A DNA stretch of 64,000 nt, from assembly GCA_019787685.1 (NCBI GenBank), contig JAHNUO010000059.1, positions 1 to 64,000 of the forward strand. The letters run 5' to 3'. Source of the DNA: Chiua virens. Taxonomy: Eukaryota; Basidiomycota; Agaricomycetes; Boletales; Boletaceae. Positions 21,795 to 33,188 of the stretch are shown in pieces (within the stretch, counting starts at the first letter, position 1; every line of letters begins with the position of its first letter). Both the position numbers and the translations under genes were made by a program. Below the pieces are notes generated by a model that had not been told where the DNA came from, ran no database searches, and saw nothing but the letters and a program-made list of their open reading frames with translations.

Positions 21795-23105
21795 ATGAAG
21801 TTCGGTGACTATGCGACACTCTGTTCCCAAGTGCCGTCATATACTTGGTGCAACCTCTTCTACCGCCAGGTGAGCACCATTTCAGCCGTATTATCTTCGT
21901 TTATATGATCGATCACCTCGATCAGGTACTCCAAAATGATCCTTCCCTCCTCATTGGCCTGTCCGCCAACCCAGCAACGGCCCCGGTGGGCGTGAACCCG
22001 GAATGTGGAATACCATTGGTGAACACTGGCGGCTCCCTTGGAAATATTGCCAACACCATTGCTTGCGGCCTGAGTTTCTTCGTGGTCGTTGCTCTCATCG
22101 TTTTCTGCAACCGGAGGAAGGCAGCTGTTGGTACGTCGCAATGTTTTGGAACACAACATTCCCGTCCACCTCCTGGCCCGCTATCATTTTCTCCGTCTAC
22201 CTTTGAGCAACTTACATAGTTTTTTTTTTCAGGACGCTCTGAAATTCGCATATTCTTTGGCTTCTATCTCTTGACACTAATATTCCAAATTCTGACCAAT
22301 GGGTCCGTCATCCAACAAGGTACTAAGGGCTTGATCATTGTGACCGCCATTCATGCAGCCCTTGTCGCCACTCTTTTTTGGACCTTGCTCGCCAATGGTA
22401 TCGTAGCGACACAAATCGTTGAAGATGGAGCTCTCAGCTCTCTGATAGTGCGCTTCCTTCTATCGCGGTCATGACTTCTGTTGCAAACATCATCCTTCAA
22501 CAGCCTTTTGCTATTATCAGCATATTCTTCTTCGTCGCAACCACGTACATAGCCCTCGACGTTGCACTATTGTTCAATGATACCTTTGGACCTTCAAATC
22601 CGCAGGAAGCGCTCAACAGCATACCACTTTTTGTGCTTACGAGCATTTGGCCTGGAGCGTATGTATTACGCTCTTAACCCTGACACGCAGACCTGACCTG
22701 GTGTCTTATACAGCGCAGCTCTTATCTATTTCGGCATGATGTTGTACGTTGTGATAGGTGTCCTCAGCGAGATCAAAGCTGTGTGGTATTATGTGATATC
22801 CGTCGTCCTCTTTGTTCTCAGTCAACTGGACTACTTCCTTCTGAGTAAGGTTATATGTCGAGTACGTCATCGTGTTTTTGGTATCACGAAGCAGTGCTTC
22901 ATATTGTGGTGACCATCTCCAGGGTGCATCAATGAAGGTTGATGGCTCCTTCATTGCGACTCTATTAGAGACCGCAGCTGTCGTCTTCCTATACTTTGGA
23001 TGGCGAGGTATAACAGAAGGTTCGTGGCTAGCAGTCATGTCATGTTTTTCCATCATTGACGGTCGCGGTGCAGCGGACTGGGACGATGACTATTACCCAT
23101 CATAG
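21795..23105 (+). CDS. CHS7: Chitin synthase export chaperone (Chs7 family)
   Basis: Seven exons: 21795-21869, 21926-22130, 22233-22447, 22504-22658, 22714-22861, 22923-23019, 23074-23105; 308 residues. The N-terminal Cys-containing lumenal part (MKFGDYATLCSQVPSYTWCN, then ANPATAPVGVNPECGIP) and seven hydrophobic segments are visible (for example LSFFVVVALIVFC, IFFGFYLLTLIFQIL, AIISIFFFVATTYIALDVAL, LLETAAVVFLYFGW). The end DWDDDYYPS is typical. Chs7 is an ER membrane protein needed for chitin synthase III (Chs3) to leave the ER, so it acts in cell-wall building. Intron phases all agree, and the ends match the family from Met to stop. Confidence 0.9.
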
Positions 23106-23838
23106 CGGGACGGAATTTCGTTAGAATCTCGTTCGTAACTTGTATCTACTTTTGTCACCTTTGACTCGAGTCCATGAACCCTTTTATCTGTCGTCTTCCA
23201 CTCACATACATCACAGCATATCTTTGATTCAATTGCGTCAACCCCGAAAGGCTTTCAATACTTTATATTTTTTCTCCCTTCCAGTTGTTCATGTTGTTCT
23301 CACACAACTGTATTGCTTCTTCCATGAGACTTTGTTCTTGCCTTCATGTTTTTTTTTTGTTTCAGAAATTGGGCCCGTTCGTATGTAGTAACGCCTTGTC
23401 CGTTGGGAATCAAGGGCGTCGTGGACATATCGCATTGGGACTATTTGTGCCGGAAGGGGTCACCATTTGGATAAGTGGATCAATGACAAAGTACAATGTT
23501 GGTTGTCTTCTTGAGTACGGATCTAATATATAAATATATGGATTACAATCAGGTGTCGTAGACCTCCGCCGGAGTCCAAGAAACGAGTAGCGTGTGTACC
23601 ACGTGAATAACGGTCAGGTCGACCGCGAGAAAAAGGAAACATCCACGCTGAAACATGGGTACAAGGCTGTTCCACTGCCACATGGCCAATACGTTTCAGG
23701 AGACGTTTGATAAGAAGACGGAGACCAGATCTCGACAAGACTAACAGCTGAAACGGGGTCAATACACGCATGTACGACCGTCTATTGCCCATACTCACAG
23801 AGCACGGCACGACACGATGAGCGTTCCGTCTCCATGCT
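23106..23838. other. Convergent 3' spacer
   Basis: 3' flanks of CHS7 (plus) and the Ser-rich gene (minus). T-rich 23140-23400. Short ORFs have no features. Confidence 0.5.
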
Positions 23839-25202
23839 TCAAGCTTCGAGTTCGTCCAAGTCCTCTATGTAGTGCTGCCGTATCGTCGGCGTGACCTCGA
23901 TACACACCCACCCTTCCGATTCGGAGGACGTCGGGCGCGATTTCCGCCTTGGCAGAAGCGAAAAACGTAATTTGAGTCGCGGGCTCTTAGTCGGACTGTT
24001 AGGCGGTGTCGGTACTGAGGTGATCGGTCCACCAATGGGACGGGGGAATCGACCACGTCGTACCTCCTCTAGAGTGGCACGCGTGGATGTCGTGGCAGAC
24101 GAAGATGGCGTGGAAGGGGATGAGGACAGTGACATCGACATCGACATCTTGGTCGTTAATTTCCTGGGGGTAGATGGCGTAGGACTCATGGTGCTTGGGC
24201 TAGCGGCCCCATCTGGCGGCCGCCTTTTGCGCAGAAGACGTCGGCGGTGTGGCAAAGAAGGCCAGGAGTTCGCAGGAGAGACATAACCATCCTCCTGCTG
24301 AGTCCATTCGCGGGCTGGAGAAGTCTCGGAGGTACGCTGGCTTTGGAGAGCGCCGGTTGCGACATCAATATAATTGGATGTGGAGGTCGTCGTCGTCGAG
24401 AAACGCGATTTCTAATTCAAGGGAAATGAAAGACAAAAAGAATCAGAAAAATCGAATCCATGGGCCGTTGATAAGACATGCACGACAATGAACCATGGTA
24501 AAGATGGGCTCACCAAGTATGGGGGCCTACTCTTTGAGCTCGAATCACTGTCTGACTCTGGGCGATTTGAGTCGGGTATCAAGTCTGACCTGAGCCATAG
24601 TTTTCCAAACCCGGACGACGCACGAAAAGAGGGCTCCGTGTCCAACAAATCAAAGCAGGACAGTTGCAAGGATCGCGTTCGCTTGAGTTGAATGTCGTGG
24701 GAATACACGTCCAATCCGTCAAATGTCGAGGAGGCACGCGATTGCAAATAACACGATGTGCCTTGCCCTGCCCTCGTGTGGAGGTGTTCTTTCGAGTTCC
24801 AAGGTGTACGGTGTAGGAATGCCTTGAAGGCGTCTTGGAAAGTGGCTAGGGTTGCAGTGTTTTCCCCGATCGTACTGCTTCCGTCTGTGTCGACGGAGAT
24901 AAACTGACCATCCTCGTCGAATGCATTTCCTGATAAACTTTCAGACTCGAGCAGTGCTGCGCCTGAAAACGTGACCATTCCATCCTCCGGATCCCATAGT
25001 GCTGCAAACGTCAAAGCAGTCCTGGGAGGCACGACCTCTGACCAACGGCTGAGGTGGAGCGTGCTGTTGGACGTATTACAAGATGAGCCATCCAGCGATA
25101 GACAACACTGTGGGGGGCGAGTAGAAAATGCATGAACGGAGGGAAGCAGCTGATGGAAGTACGGTTATGCCTTACTTTGTTCCGATTTCGCGTTAAAGAC
25201 AT
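23839..25202 (-). CDS. Unrecognised Ser/Thr-rich protein, 397 residues
   Basis: Three exons on the minus strand: 25202-25176, 25107-24514, 24411-23839. Exon joins keep one frame over 398 codons. The N-terminal half has some fold-like content (CCLSLDGSSC, TALTFAALWDPEDGMVTFSG, ISVDTDG). The C-terminal half is low-complexity and basic (LPHRRRLLRKRRPPDG; MSMSMSLSSSPSTPSSS; PRLKLRFSLLPRRKSRPTSS) and ends with an ordered tail, EGWVCIEVTPTIRQHYIEDL. Basic clusters could be nuclear signals or kinase sites. No signal peptide or membrane segment. I know no family for it. Confidence 0.65.
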
Positions 25203-26567
25203 CCTGAGGCAAGGGTTACTAGCTTGCACGCAAAGCCGTCTCTAGATGGTCGAAGAGGTCGAGGGATGGGGGCGGTGGGGAAACCGTACAAATGGTAGAA
25301 GGGAAAAAACCACAAAAAATTAAAGGGAAAGAGGGAAACTAATTTGGATGTAAATGTGGATCAAACGTCGTATGCCTGCACACGGGATGCGCGCTGCAAG
25401 AACTGCCGCAAGGAAGAATGAGCCAGTCACTTGTCAATCCAGAGCTTTATGCGATTCGTGATTACGGCTCGACTCCTCGTGCATCAAAGAAGCAACGCGC
25501 CGGGAAATCCCTTGTTTGATGGATGCTACTTGCTCAAATTCCCACGGAAAAGCGGTCAAGATCTTGAAGCGGTATGGATGATGGAACAAACCTCAATCGA
25601 GATTAATGCCTAACGTGCAAAAACTGCGAGCTCTCGAGTAAGACAGCACTTACGGTTTGGTAGGACGGAAAACCCAAATCCACGTTGATGCAGGGTTCGT
25701 AGTCACGTGAATGGGGCAAAGTCATCTCCGTGAATGCACGTCATGGGGTGTCGCGGGATCCAAGCATTGATAAGTTGCAATTGGTCATAGTATTCAGCGG
25801 GAGTAAGAGGGTGATTCTGTCTTTAATGTGGACCATTTCTCGTTATCGTCGCCGCTGACTATGCGGGGGAATCAATAGTACATAGCTACCGAACGCGGAT
25901 GTTGAAGGCGCCTCAGAAGAACGGGTTGTGCGCAGGGTTAGGGGGATTTGGTTGGCTGTATCTTGAACACTACTCCGAATTTGAATGTTTAAACGCCATA
26001 TCATGTGCGGCGAATACTGCAGGGTGGTAATTCGTCGTGAATAGCGTTGCAATCGGCGGGTGCGCGGATCAGATGGGGAAAGCAGCATGAACAACACTCA
26101 GGGCTCAGTGGTTGGAATATGGAAAAAATTAGGGGAACTGCTGACCGAAGGTGGAGGGCCCACTGTCACGGTCAAGGGCGCAATTCTGGTGACGGCGCCT
26201 GAGCTAGCATCGCAGGTAGGGCCACAGCAGGCTGAAACGAGCGCGCCCCCAACGTCATTTGAACCGGTGCACTATAGTCCGGGAATGAAGGAGAGTGACG
26301 TGGTCCCAAAACTGCACTCATTAAAGAATGGTCGAGGTTGAAAGCAACGTACATGATAATGGTGGAAGTCATGGTGTACTACTTGGTAACAGTTGCAGGC
26401 GTGTGATAGTAGCGAGGCTGACGGGGCTGACACCGTTCTTGGTTTCTAGTCTGAATCAGTCCTGTGCACGCTGCACCGTCCTCAACCACTTGTTTTTATC
26501 ATTTTGACTTATATCTTTCCTTCTCTTTTTTAACGCGTCCCACTCGTTTTATACAACGTTTTCGGCG
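25203..26567. other. Spacer of about 1.4 kb, divergent promoters
   Basis: Lies between the 5' ends of the minus-strand Ser-rich gene and VPS74. Two overlapping antiparallel ORFs (25843-26097 minus, 26060-26341 plus) have no recognisable content. CT-rich sequence at 26490-26560 is probably the VPS74 leader. Confidence 0.5.
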
Positions 26568-27985
26568 ATGAGCTCTGCAGGTGGTCTATCTCGACGACGC
26601 GTAGCCAACGCCTCCTCTTCCTCAGTCTCCGGAGATGATCTAGCCAACGGCGGTCGACACACGAACGGCTCAGCATCTAATGGTCTGGCAGCCACCCATG
26701 CAGGCTCTGCATTCGAGGGCGGAAACAAAATTGCGTGTGACCCTCGCGACCTCGATCAAGACAGAGAAGACACCCGCAAGGGGGGCAAATTGCCCCGTCT
26801 CACTATCATGGAGGAGGTACTCCTGTTAGGAATAAAAGACAAGCATGTATGTAACATGATGCCTTGTTTCGTTTGCCATGCTCCACCGTTCCCTGTGACC
26901 TGTCTTTGCAATCTCCGCAGCACAAGCGCCAGATTCATTGGACAAATTGCTCTGCGGATGACTTTGCGTTATGCCTTTTGATTTTTATTCCGGTCCCTTG
27001 TGTGCTCGTAGCTGATTGTCGGACAGGGTTACCTTTCTTTTTGGAATGACAGCATCTCGTACGCCCTCCGGGGTTGCATACTCATTGAACTCGCCCTCCG
27101 TCGTCGGATAGCACTCGTTAAGGACGCAAACCGTCGGAAAAACCCTCTCCCTGATCGCCTAGTGGAAGTTATCGATGACAGACACACGGGAGAGACAATA
27201 CTCGACGAGACACTCAAGATGATGAAGGCCCAGGAGAGTGAAAAGTTTACGATAAATAGCTGGATTGATCTCTTGAGTGGTAAGTGCCTAGGTGCCCATG
27301 CGTGCAGGCCGTCGAGGTGTCCATTTCATGCGACAACCTGCCTCAATCACACGACGGGTGACTGACCTAGTGTCCATCTTCAGGAGAAACATGGAATGTC
27401 ATGAAAATTGGCTACCAACTCAAGCAAGTTCGGGAGCGTCTTGCAAAGGGACTCGTTGACAAGGGCGTGCTCCGCACGGAAAAGCGAAATTTCCTACTTT
27501 TCGACATGGCCACCCACCCTGTCGCTGACGTCCGGACGAAAGAATCCATCATCACACGTGTCGTGGCCCTCCTGACAGCGACTACATCCACTATCCCACC
27601 CAACGCGCTCGACAAAGAAGGCACGCAATCCAGAGTTACACGTGCCGTGTGTCTTGCTTGCGCAGCGTATGCGGCGAGTGTCTTAGACAACGCTTTCGGA
27701 CGGTTAACCTATGAAGACCGTGAAGCCGCTTTCCAAAGATGTGACGAGGTACTGGCGGAGTTTGCGTGTTGGCCGTTTGGAAGTAGTGCCGGTCCTAGCA
27801 CGGCAAGCGGTCGAAGGCGAGAGGCGGTGAGGATCGGTATGGGAAGTGCCTTGCCCAGTGGACGGGAGAGTGTTCTTGGCCTCGTACAGGAAGTGAAACG
27901 AGAGATGAGTGAGGAGGAAGATCTTGGATTCGAGCTGATTGCAGGAGTGTTGGAGGTGCTTTCAAAACTAGATTCCCTTTTGTGA
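26568..27985 (+). CDS. VPS74: Golgi phosphoprotein 3 / Vps74 (PI4P effector)
   Basis: Three exons, 26568-26846, 27027-27279, 27384-27985; 377 residues. A Ser/Gly-rich N-terminus leads into the GPP34 domain: [20 protein letters not shown], then [20 protein letters not shown] (PI4P-binding Trp and Arg region), [11 protein letters not shown], the hairpin region [32 protein letters not shown] and a helical C-terminus. The protein binds PI4P on the Golgi and retains glycosyltransferases in COPI vesicles. A Ser/Gly-rich insert ([14 protein letters not shown]) sits inside the C-terminal helices, unlike yeast Vps74. The first intron is unusually long here at 180 nt; the others in the window are mostly under 70. 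Confidence 0.92.
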
Positions 27986-29750
27986 ATGCCAGGCCACGTT
28001 GAGGTGACTCGGACACGCACCTCTTCGGTATATTACATATTTCACTGGACGTGCGGAAGATTCATGCATTTCCTCGCTACTACTTGTTGGTTATATAAAA
28101 CCCGACCCATTATAATGCTTTTTTTTGCCATCTCATGGACCTTAGCCTTAACCGAGGAAACTTGAAAACCACTTCGCATGTGTCGTCATCGACTCGCCAG
28201 GCAATCTCACTGGCGTCAATTCGACCTCAACCTAGTAATGGCAACCTCAGGTCTTTCTACAATCGATTTCCACTGGTATGCGACGTGTCGGATCCACCTC
28301 GGGCGATGATATAGATGTTATAGATAGTGCGACTCTCTACGCGCCGCAATCACCATGCTCCACAATCAGTTTATATGTGTTGCCCTTTGATTGTGGATCG
28401 ATTCTCTTTTGAAAGAGAGGCCTGACACTTTGGTCTACCACCACGGATCCGGTATCCATCGCAATAGGCGAAGACGATGAAAATCCACACCTCTAATCGG
28501 TGTCAATGATGCGCGTCCCACCCGTGGATCACATTCGTTTCACCCATGAGTCTGCAAAGAAAACTGAAAAAGCCTCCCACTGCCACAGTAAGTTGTGGCA
28601 GGTCATAACTTACCAGCTCAAGTTTGGACGTCCTCAGCAAGTACCGTGCGACACCGTCATACGGCATAAAAGAGTTCTTGAAAAGACAGTGATTATCAGC
28701 TCCAGTCAATTCACGAGGAGCCCGTGAACAGGATGGGACTCCAAACCGTCATCAGGGAAAAGTCAGGAGCGTGATAATCCACCCTGCAGTATTTCAAGGG
28801 TTTAAGACAACCTACAATTTTGAAACATTAGATTATAAATGACTCACGTTTTCCTGACTTTTCCCTGAAGGTAGCTTGAACGTGACGTCTCCATTATAAA
28901 CCTACCGCGGCCGTCGGAGCCTTCGTTACACAAGTCAATATCGGACCTGCATGCCAGTGCGCAGACAAATGTCAGCACATCAAATCTGCCCTGAACGGCG
29001 AATCATGTCGGTAATGATCACACACGGGTAGCACCGCGAGGCAGCATGGGAGACCACATCAATATTGATGCTGTCAGGATCATATGGAATCGGAGTTCAT
29101 AGTCGAAGTCGAGGGTGAAAGTCTGAGATTCCAACTTTCGAGTATGCGAGAGGGTCCTGCTTGAACCCCGTGCGATCATCCTTAAGCTTATCAATGACAC
29201 CAGTCGTTGATTGCTTCAGTATGGTATGGCGTTGTAGCTGTCCAGGTTTTTGTTGACCGCCAATTCGTGAGATATGGAACCTGAGCCACCAGCCTGGTAG
29301 TACGCTCTACGGCGACTCGGAATCTGCGCAAAAACCATGAACCGCCATCATGTGGCTGATATAATCACCTTAATCCACGAGGCCAACAATCGCCTATTTA
29401 TGTCTTCACGTCCAAAAAAGTTTGATTATACCTTCTCGGATGCAAAATATATGCACCCGCGCGTTATGTCACGACCCTAACCATCGCACTCGGAATTTGG
29501 GAAACACATGCAGGGGCAGCGCTTGCTAAACCTATTTGCCATTCTACAATGCAGGACTTGGAATCTGAATCTGGAAGTTTCCGCTGCCACCAGATTAATT
29601 AGAGCTCGATTACCTTACAGCCATTATCAAAGCTGTGCAGAAACGTGAGTGAAAATTCGAGCCTTCGGAAATGGGACGGTTGAAGTTGCAGTAGTAATGC
29701 TAGTGTCTGGTTACCTGCATTGATGCAACCACCATGATTTTGTCACGATA
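27986..29750. other. Gene-poor stretch
   Basis: No gene supported. Contains a 17-bp inverted repeat at 28752/28852. Short ORFs on both strands lack features. Confidence 0.4.
28752..28868. repeat. Perfect 17-bp inverted repeat, MITE-like
   Basis: TCAGGGAAAAGTCAGGA at 28752-28768 and its exact reverse complement at 28852-28868, 83 bp apart. The total of 117 bp would fit a small non-autonomous element or a long-stem hairpin. No clear target duplication is visible next to it. Confidence 0.5.
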
Positions 29751-29764
29751 ACCATCGCCAACTA

Positions 29765-30140
29765 TGTTGTGGAGATGGTGTGTGTGTCGCGTCGCGTCGT
29801 TATCGTCGCTTGGTTAGGCGCAAAGGGAGAGAGTGGGGTGGGGGTGAGGTGGAGGACAACAAACGCGGGTGGTGACACGACAAGGTGGTAGCACGAAGAG
29901 GATGGGGTGGCATCATAGGTGGTGGTCCGGTGGATGACAGGGTGGTTGGCATTGGTTGCACGAAGGAGAGTGTGGTGTGGAGGGGGAGGGGGACGTGTAG
30001 GGTGTAGGAGGGCACTGGCAGCCGTGTCGATCGTGTCCGTCGGTGTTGTCCGTCGTGCCGGGTAGGTGGCACGAAGGGTGAGGATGTGGTGTGGGGGCAG
30101 AGCGAGGTGTAGTAGGAGGGGGTGAGTGTAGGAGGGGATC
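29765..30140. repeat. G/T-rich low-complexity tract
   Basis: Strongly strand-biased GGTGG/GTGGTGG-rich sequence on the plus strand, C/A-rich on the minus. Two minus ORFs across it (100 and 90 codons) are His/Pro/Thr low-complexity and are explained by composition. Grouped G runs (GGGGTGGGGGTGAGG) could form G-quadruplexes. Confidence 0.5.
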
Positions 30141-31064
30141 CGTGTTGACCCGACGTCGCAGGTAGGGACTCGGGAGAGGGTTAGGTTTGAGCACTTGAGC
30201 CTTGGGCCCTATCAAGCCCCAGTCCAGGGCCCCGGCTCGGCCTGGGGCTCGCAGTCAGCACCGTCCATCGCCACTAAAGTCTCCCAAATCTTACTTGATT
30301 TCCCCGTAGCACAGTATGGAGCTGGTACAGTAGTAAAAAAGAATACATGTATAAAGTTGTACATACATGCAAGATAAGATTTGTTGCTGGATCGCGCCAC
30401 CGACGCGCAGTCGCTGCGCACGAGTCCCAAAGATTTTGTGCAGACTCGACCACTCGTTCGCGCAGGCGCAGATAGCTAAATCGCGAATTTAGGGGGACCG
30501 CCAGCATCATGCCCTGGCTTAACCTTCAACGGGGTAAGCAGCGGGTTGCGATCGCAAGCGCTGACGGAGGCCCCACAACCCCGACAGATCCAGAAGCGTA
30601 ACACTCTGGAAGAGTTTTTTTCCCCGGACCGGGAATCCCTGACCGTCCCTATAATATATATATTGTAGGACTAGTTCAGGAGGATGATTAGAAATGCACT
30701 TGACCAAAAAGAAAGGTGAGTTGAAAGTGACAGAGTCGGCTCCGCCAACGGCACGCGCTTGATGCCAACTTCTTCAAAGTGGGCCTCGGGGAGGGTGTCG
30801 ACAAAAAAATGTTCCGACAAGTCCCGTGTCGCAGTCTGTAAAGTATGGATTAGATTTTGATCGCTCCAGGAAGATTCACAAGGCACAGCAACCCTGATGA
30901 AGGTCTATCCGGGACTCTATACTTACGACAAATCGTGGAAGCAGACAGATACTCGCCTGAAATGGCAGCAAACAAACAAACAGTGATTCGGAAAAGTTAA
31001 TTAGTCAACTCGCCATGCGGTCGAATGATATACGCTTCCACTCTCTCCATACTGGTCTCCTCAC
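30141..31064. other. Spacer upstream of the G-alpha gene
   Basis: Includes a GGCCC-rich stretch at 30206-30255 and a TA run (ATAATATATATATTG) near 30651-30666. No gene supported; the last 150 bases are probably the G-alpha promoter and leader. Confidence 0.4.
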
Positions 31065-32946
31065 ATGGTTTTCCACTACGACTCAACTGACCCCTTGGCC
31101 GTCGTCACCGCACCACCTCCAAATGAAACCCCCGATGAGAAGGCTGCCAGAGAAGAACGCGAAGCAGAAGCACAGAAAATCAGTGACCAGATTGACGAAG
31201 AACTTCGCGTTGAGAAGGTTACGCTGAAGAAACAGGAACAGGACGTCAAAATTTTGTTACTTGGCCAAAGCGAAAGTGGTGAGTCCATCCCGATCTCCTC
31301 CTAGGAGCATCCCCCCTTGCGTCGATCCTTTCCTTCACAGTTGGCTGACAGCACCGCTATTCGGGTCAACAGGGAAATCTACCACCCTCAAGAGTCGGTG
31401 ACACGCATTGATCAGCGCCTTTCGTCAGTGCTGATAATCACGTAGATTTTCGCATGCGGTTCGCAAGGGACAAATGGATTCAGGAACGCGCTTCTTGGAG
31501 AACTGTCCTACAGCTCAACCTCGTGCATTCCGTGAATACGATCCTCGAGACCATACAAGATGCATTGGACGATGAGGAAGCGGAGGAAGCATTTCCCCTC
31601 ACGGACAAACACCACCTGCTTCGAATGCGGCTTCGTCCCCTTCGGGGTGTCGAGAGCGACTTGAAACGACTTCTCGGTGTAAAAGCAGAGGATGTGATAC
31701 AGCCTTCCCCCACTACATCACCCAAGCTATCACCTCGGGCGTCCTCCGAATTTTACGTTCGATCTCGCAACTGGCGCAATTTCTTGCAAGCTTCTCGCAT
31801 AGATGAGGCAGAGAGCTCTCGCAGACCAATCAAACATGATGGTGTGAGCACGCAAGACGTCACTGAGGTCATCTCGGGCTGCAAAAACGACATAGTAGCA
31901 TTATGGAGGGACCCTGTCGTTCGCGACATACTGCGAAAATACAAAGTCCGTCTAGAAGATTCGGCTAGCTTGTTTGTCAAATTTCTTGCCTTCTTGGTTC
32001 GTTCTGACGTCCTGCCTGATCACTAGTTTTGTACATAACGCAGAACGTCTAGCTACCCGCGATTACGAACCAAGCGACGATGATATCGTCCGTGCGCGTC
32101 TACGCACGCTGGATATTCAAGAGCATGATTTGAATGTCGCCGAAGGTACGTGGCTGCGCTCGTCGTCTGAGTCCAAGGTGAGAAGTTCCTTTTCAGACGG
32201 GGGGTCTCCTCAAATCTGGAAAATTTACGATGTCGGTGGTTCGCGAACGCAGGTACCTATCCTTCACACTCAATTTTCCTCATCCGCTAAATGACTGTTG
32301 TCACGTTTTCTCAGCGTCAGGCGTGGTTGCCGTACTTTGATCAAGTGAATGCAGTCATCTTTCTGGCCCCCGTATCATGCTTCGACGAGCGACTTCAAGA
32401 AGATCTAAGAGTGAACCGGCTCGAAGACTCGTTCATATTATGGAAAGCCATCTGCTCATCCAAACTTCTGAGCAGGACCACCCTCATTATCTTCCTGAAC
32501 AAGATTGACATTTTGGAAAGCAAGATTTCGAACGGAGTTCAGGTGAAGCGATATTTGCCCTCATACGGAGATCGGCCCAATGACACTCAATCTGTCGTAA
32601 AATGTACGTGTGTTCCCTGAGAAACCCTCCGATAAGGACTGATTTCTCCTCGTGTTAAGACCTGCGGCAGAAATTCAAAGACACTGTCAAACACAGCTCC
32701 CCGGAGCCGCGGATGTGTCATATTTATTCCACGTCGGTCATCGTTGAGTTGTTTTTCCCTTCTTGGTTGCGCAGTTTGATTGATTTCGACATCTGATACA
32801 CAGGATACACGGACGACTGCACAAACATTGTTATCTGGTACGTGGACGCGTCATCTCTGTTGCTACCCTCGACATGTCAAGTCTGATTTGGTTCAGTACG
32901 GGACGGGATCATACGAGCGCATCTCAAGAAAGCAAATCTAGTATGA
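31065..32946 (+). CDS. Atypical heterotrimeric G-protein alpha subunit
   Basis: Eight exons: 31065-31278, 31373-31393, 31446-31971, 32027-32252, 32315-32603, 32660-32742, 32804-32837, 32897-32946; 480 residues. GTP-binding motifs in order: P-loop GQSESGKSTT (Lys73), switch I RARLRTLDI (Arg278, Thr281), switch II DVGGSRTQ (322-329), NKID (391-394), and STSVIDTRTT where typical members have TCATD. The usual catalytic Gln of DVGGQ is Ser326. The helical domain carries a long Ser/Pro-rich insert (about residues 140-215), making the protein about 130 residues longer than classic G-alpha. The end KKANLV lacks the Cys of pertussis-sensitive types, and the N-terminus has no MGxxxS myristoylation start. 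Expanded atypical G-alphas of this kind are known in Agaricomycetes. The third intron uses a GTTTGT donor, chosen because it restores EDSASFFVHNAERLA. Confidence 0.88.
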
Positions 32947-33188
32947 GACACACCTCCGATCTCTAGGCGACACTAAGCCAAACGATTCAGATGACATGAA
33001 AGCCCCACAAACTTTGCAAGCTTCGCCCTTCTTCAGGCTATAATCTCGTGGATTTACGCATACAACCATTGCTAGGTATCTCGGTGTCACCGATTGTTGC
33101 ATAATACAAAAGTATCCAAGTACCTGTCCGTAAATCGTCACCATCGCTCTCGGTCCCTCCTATGATTAGCACATACTGACCTGTAACA

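Noticed and set aside
29800..30215. Two His/Pro-rich minus-strand ORFs
   Set aside because: Explained by the G/T-rich low-complexity tract on the opposite strand.
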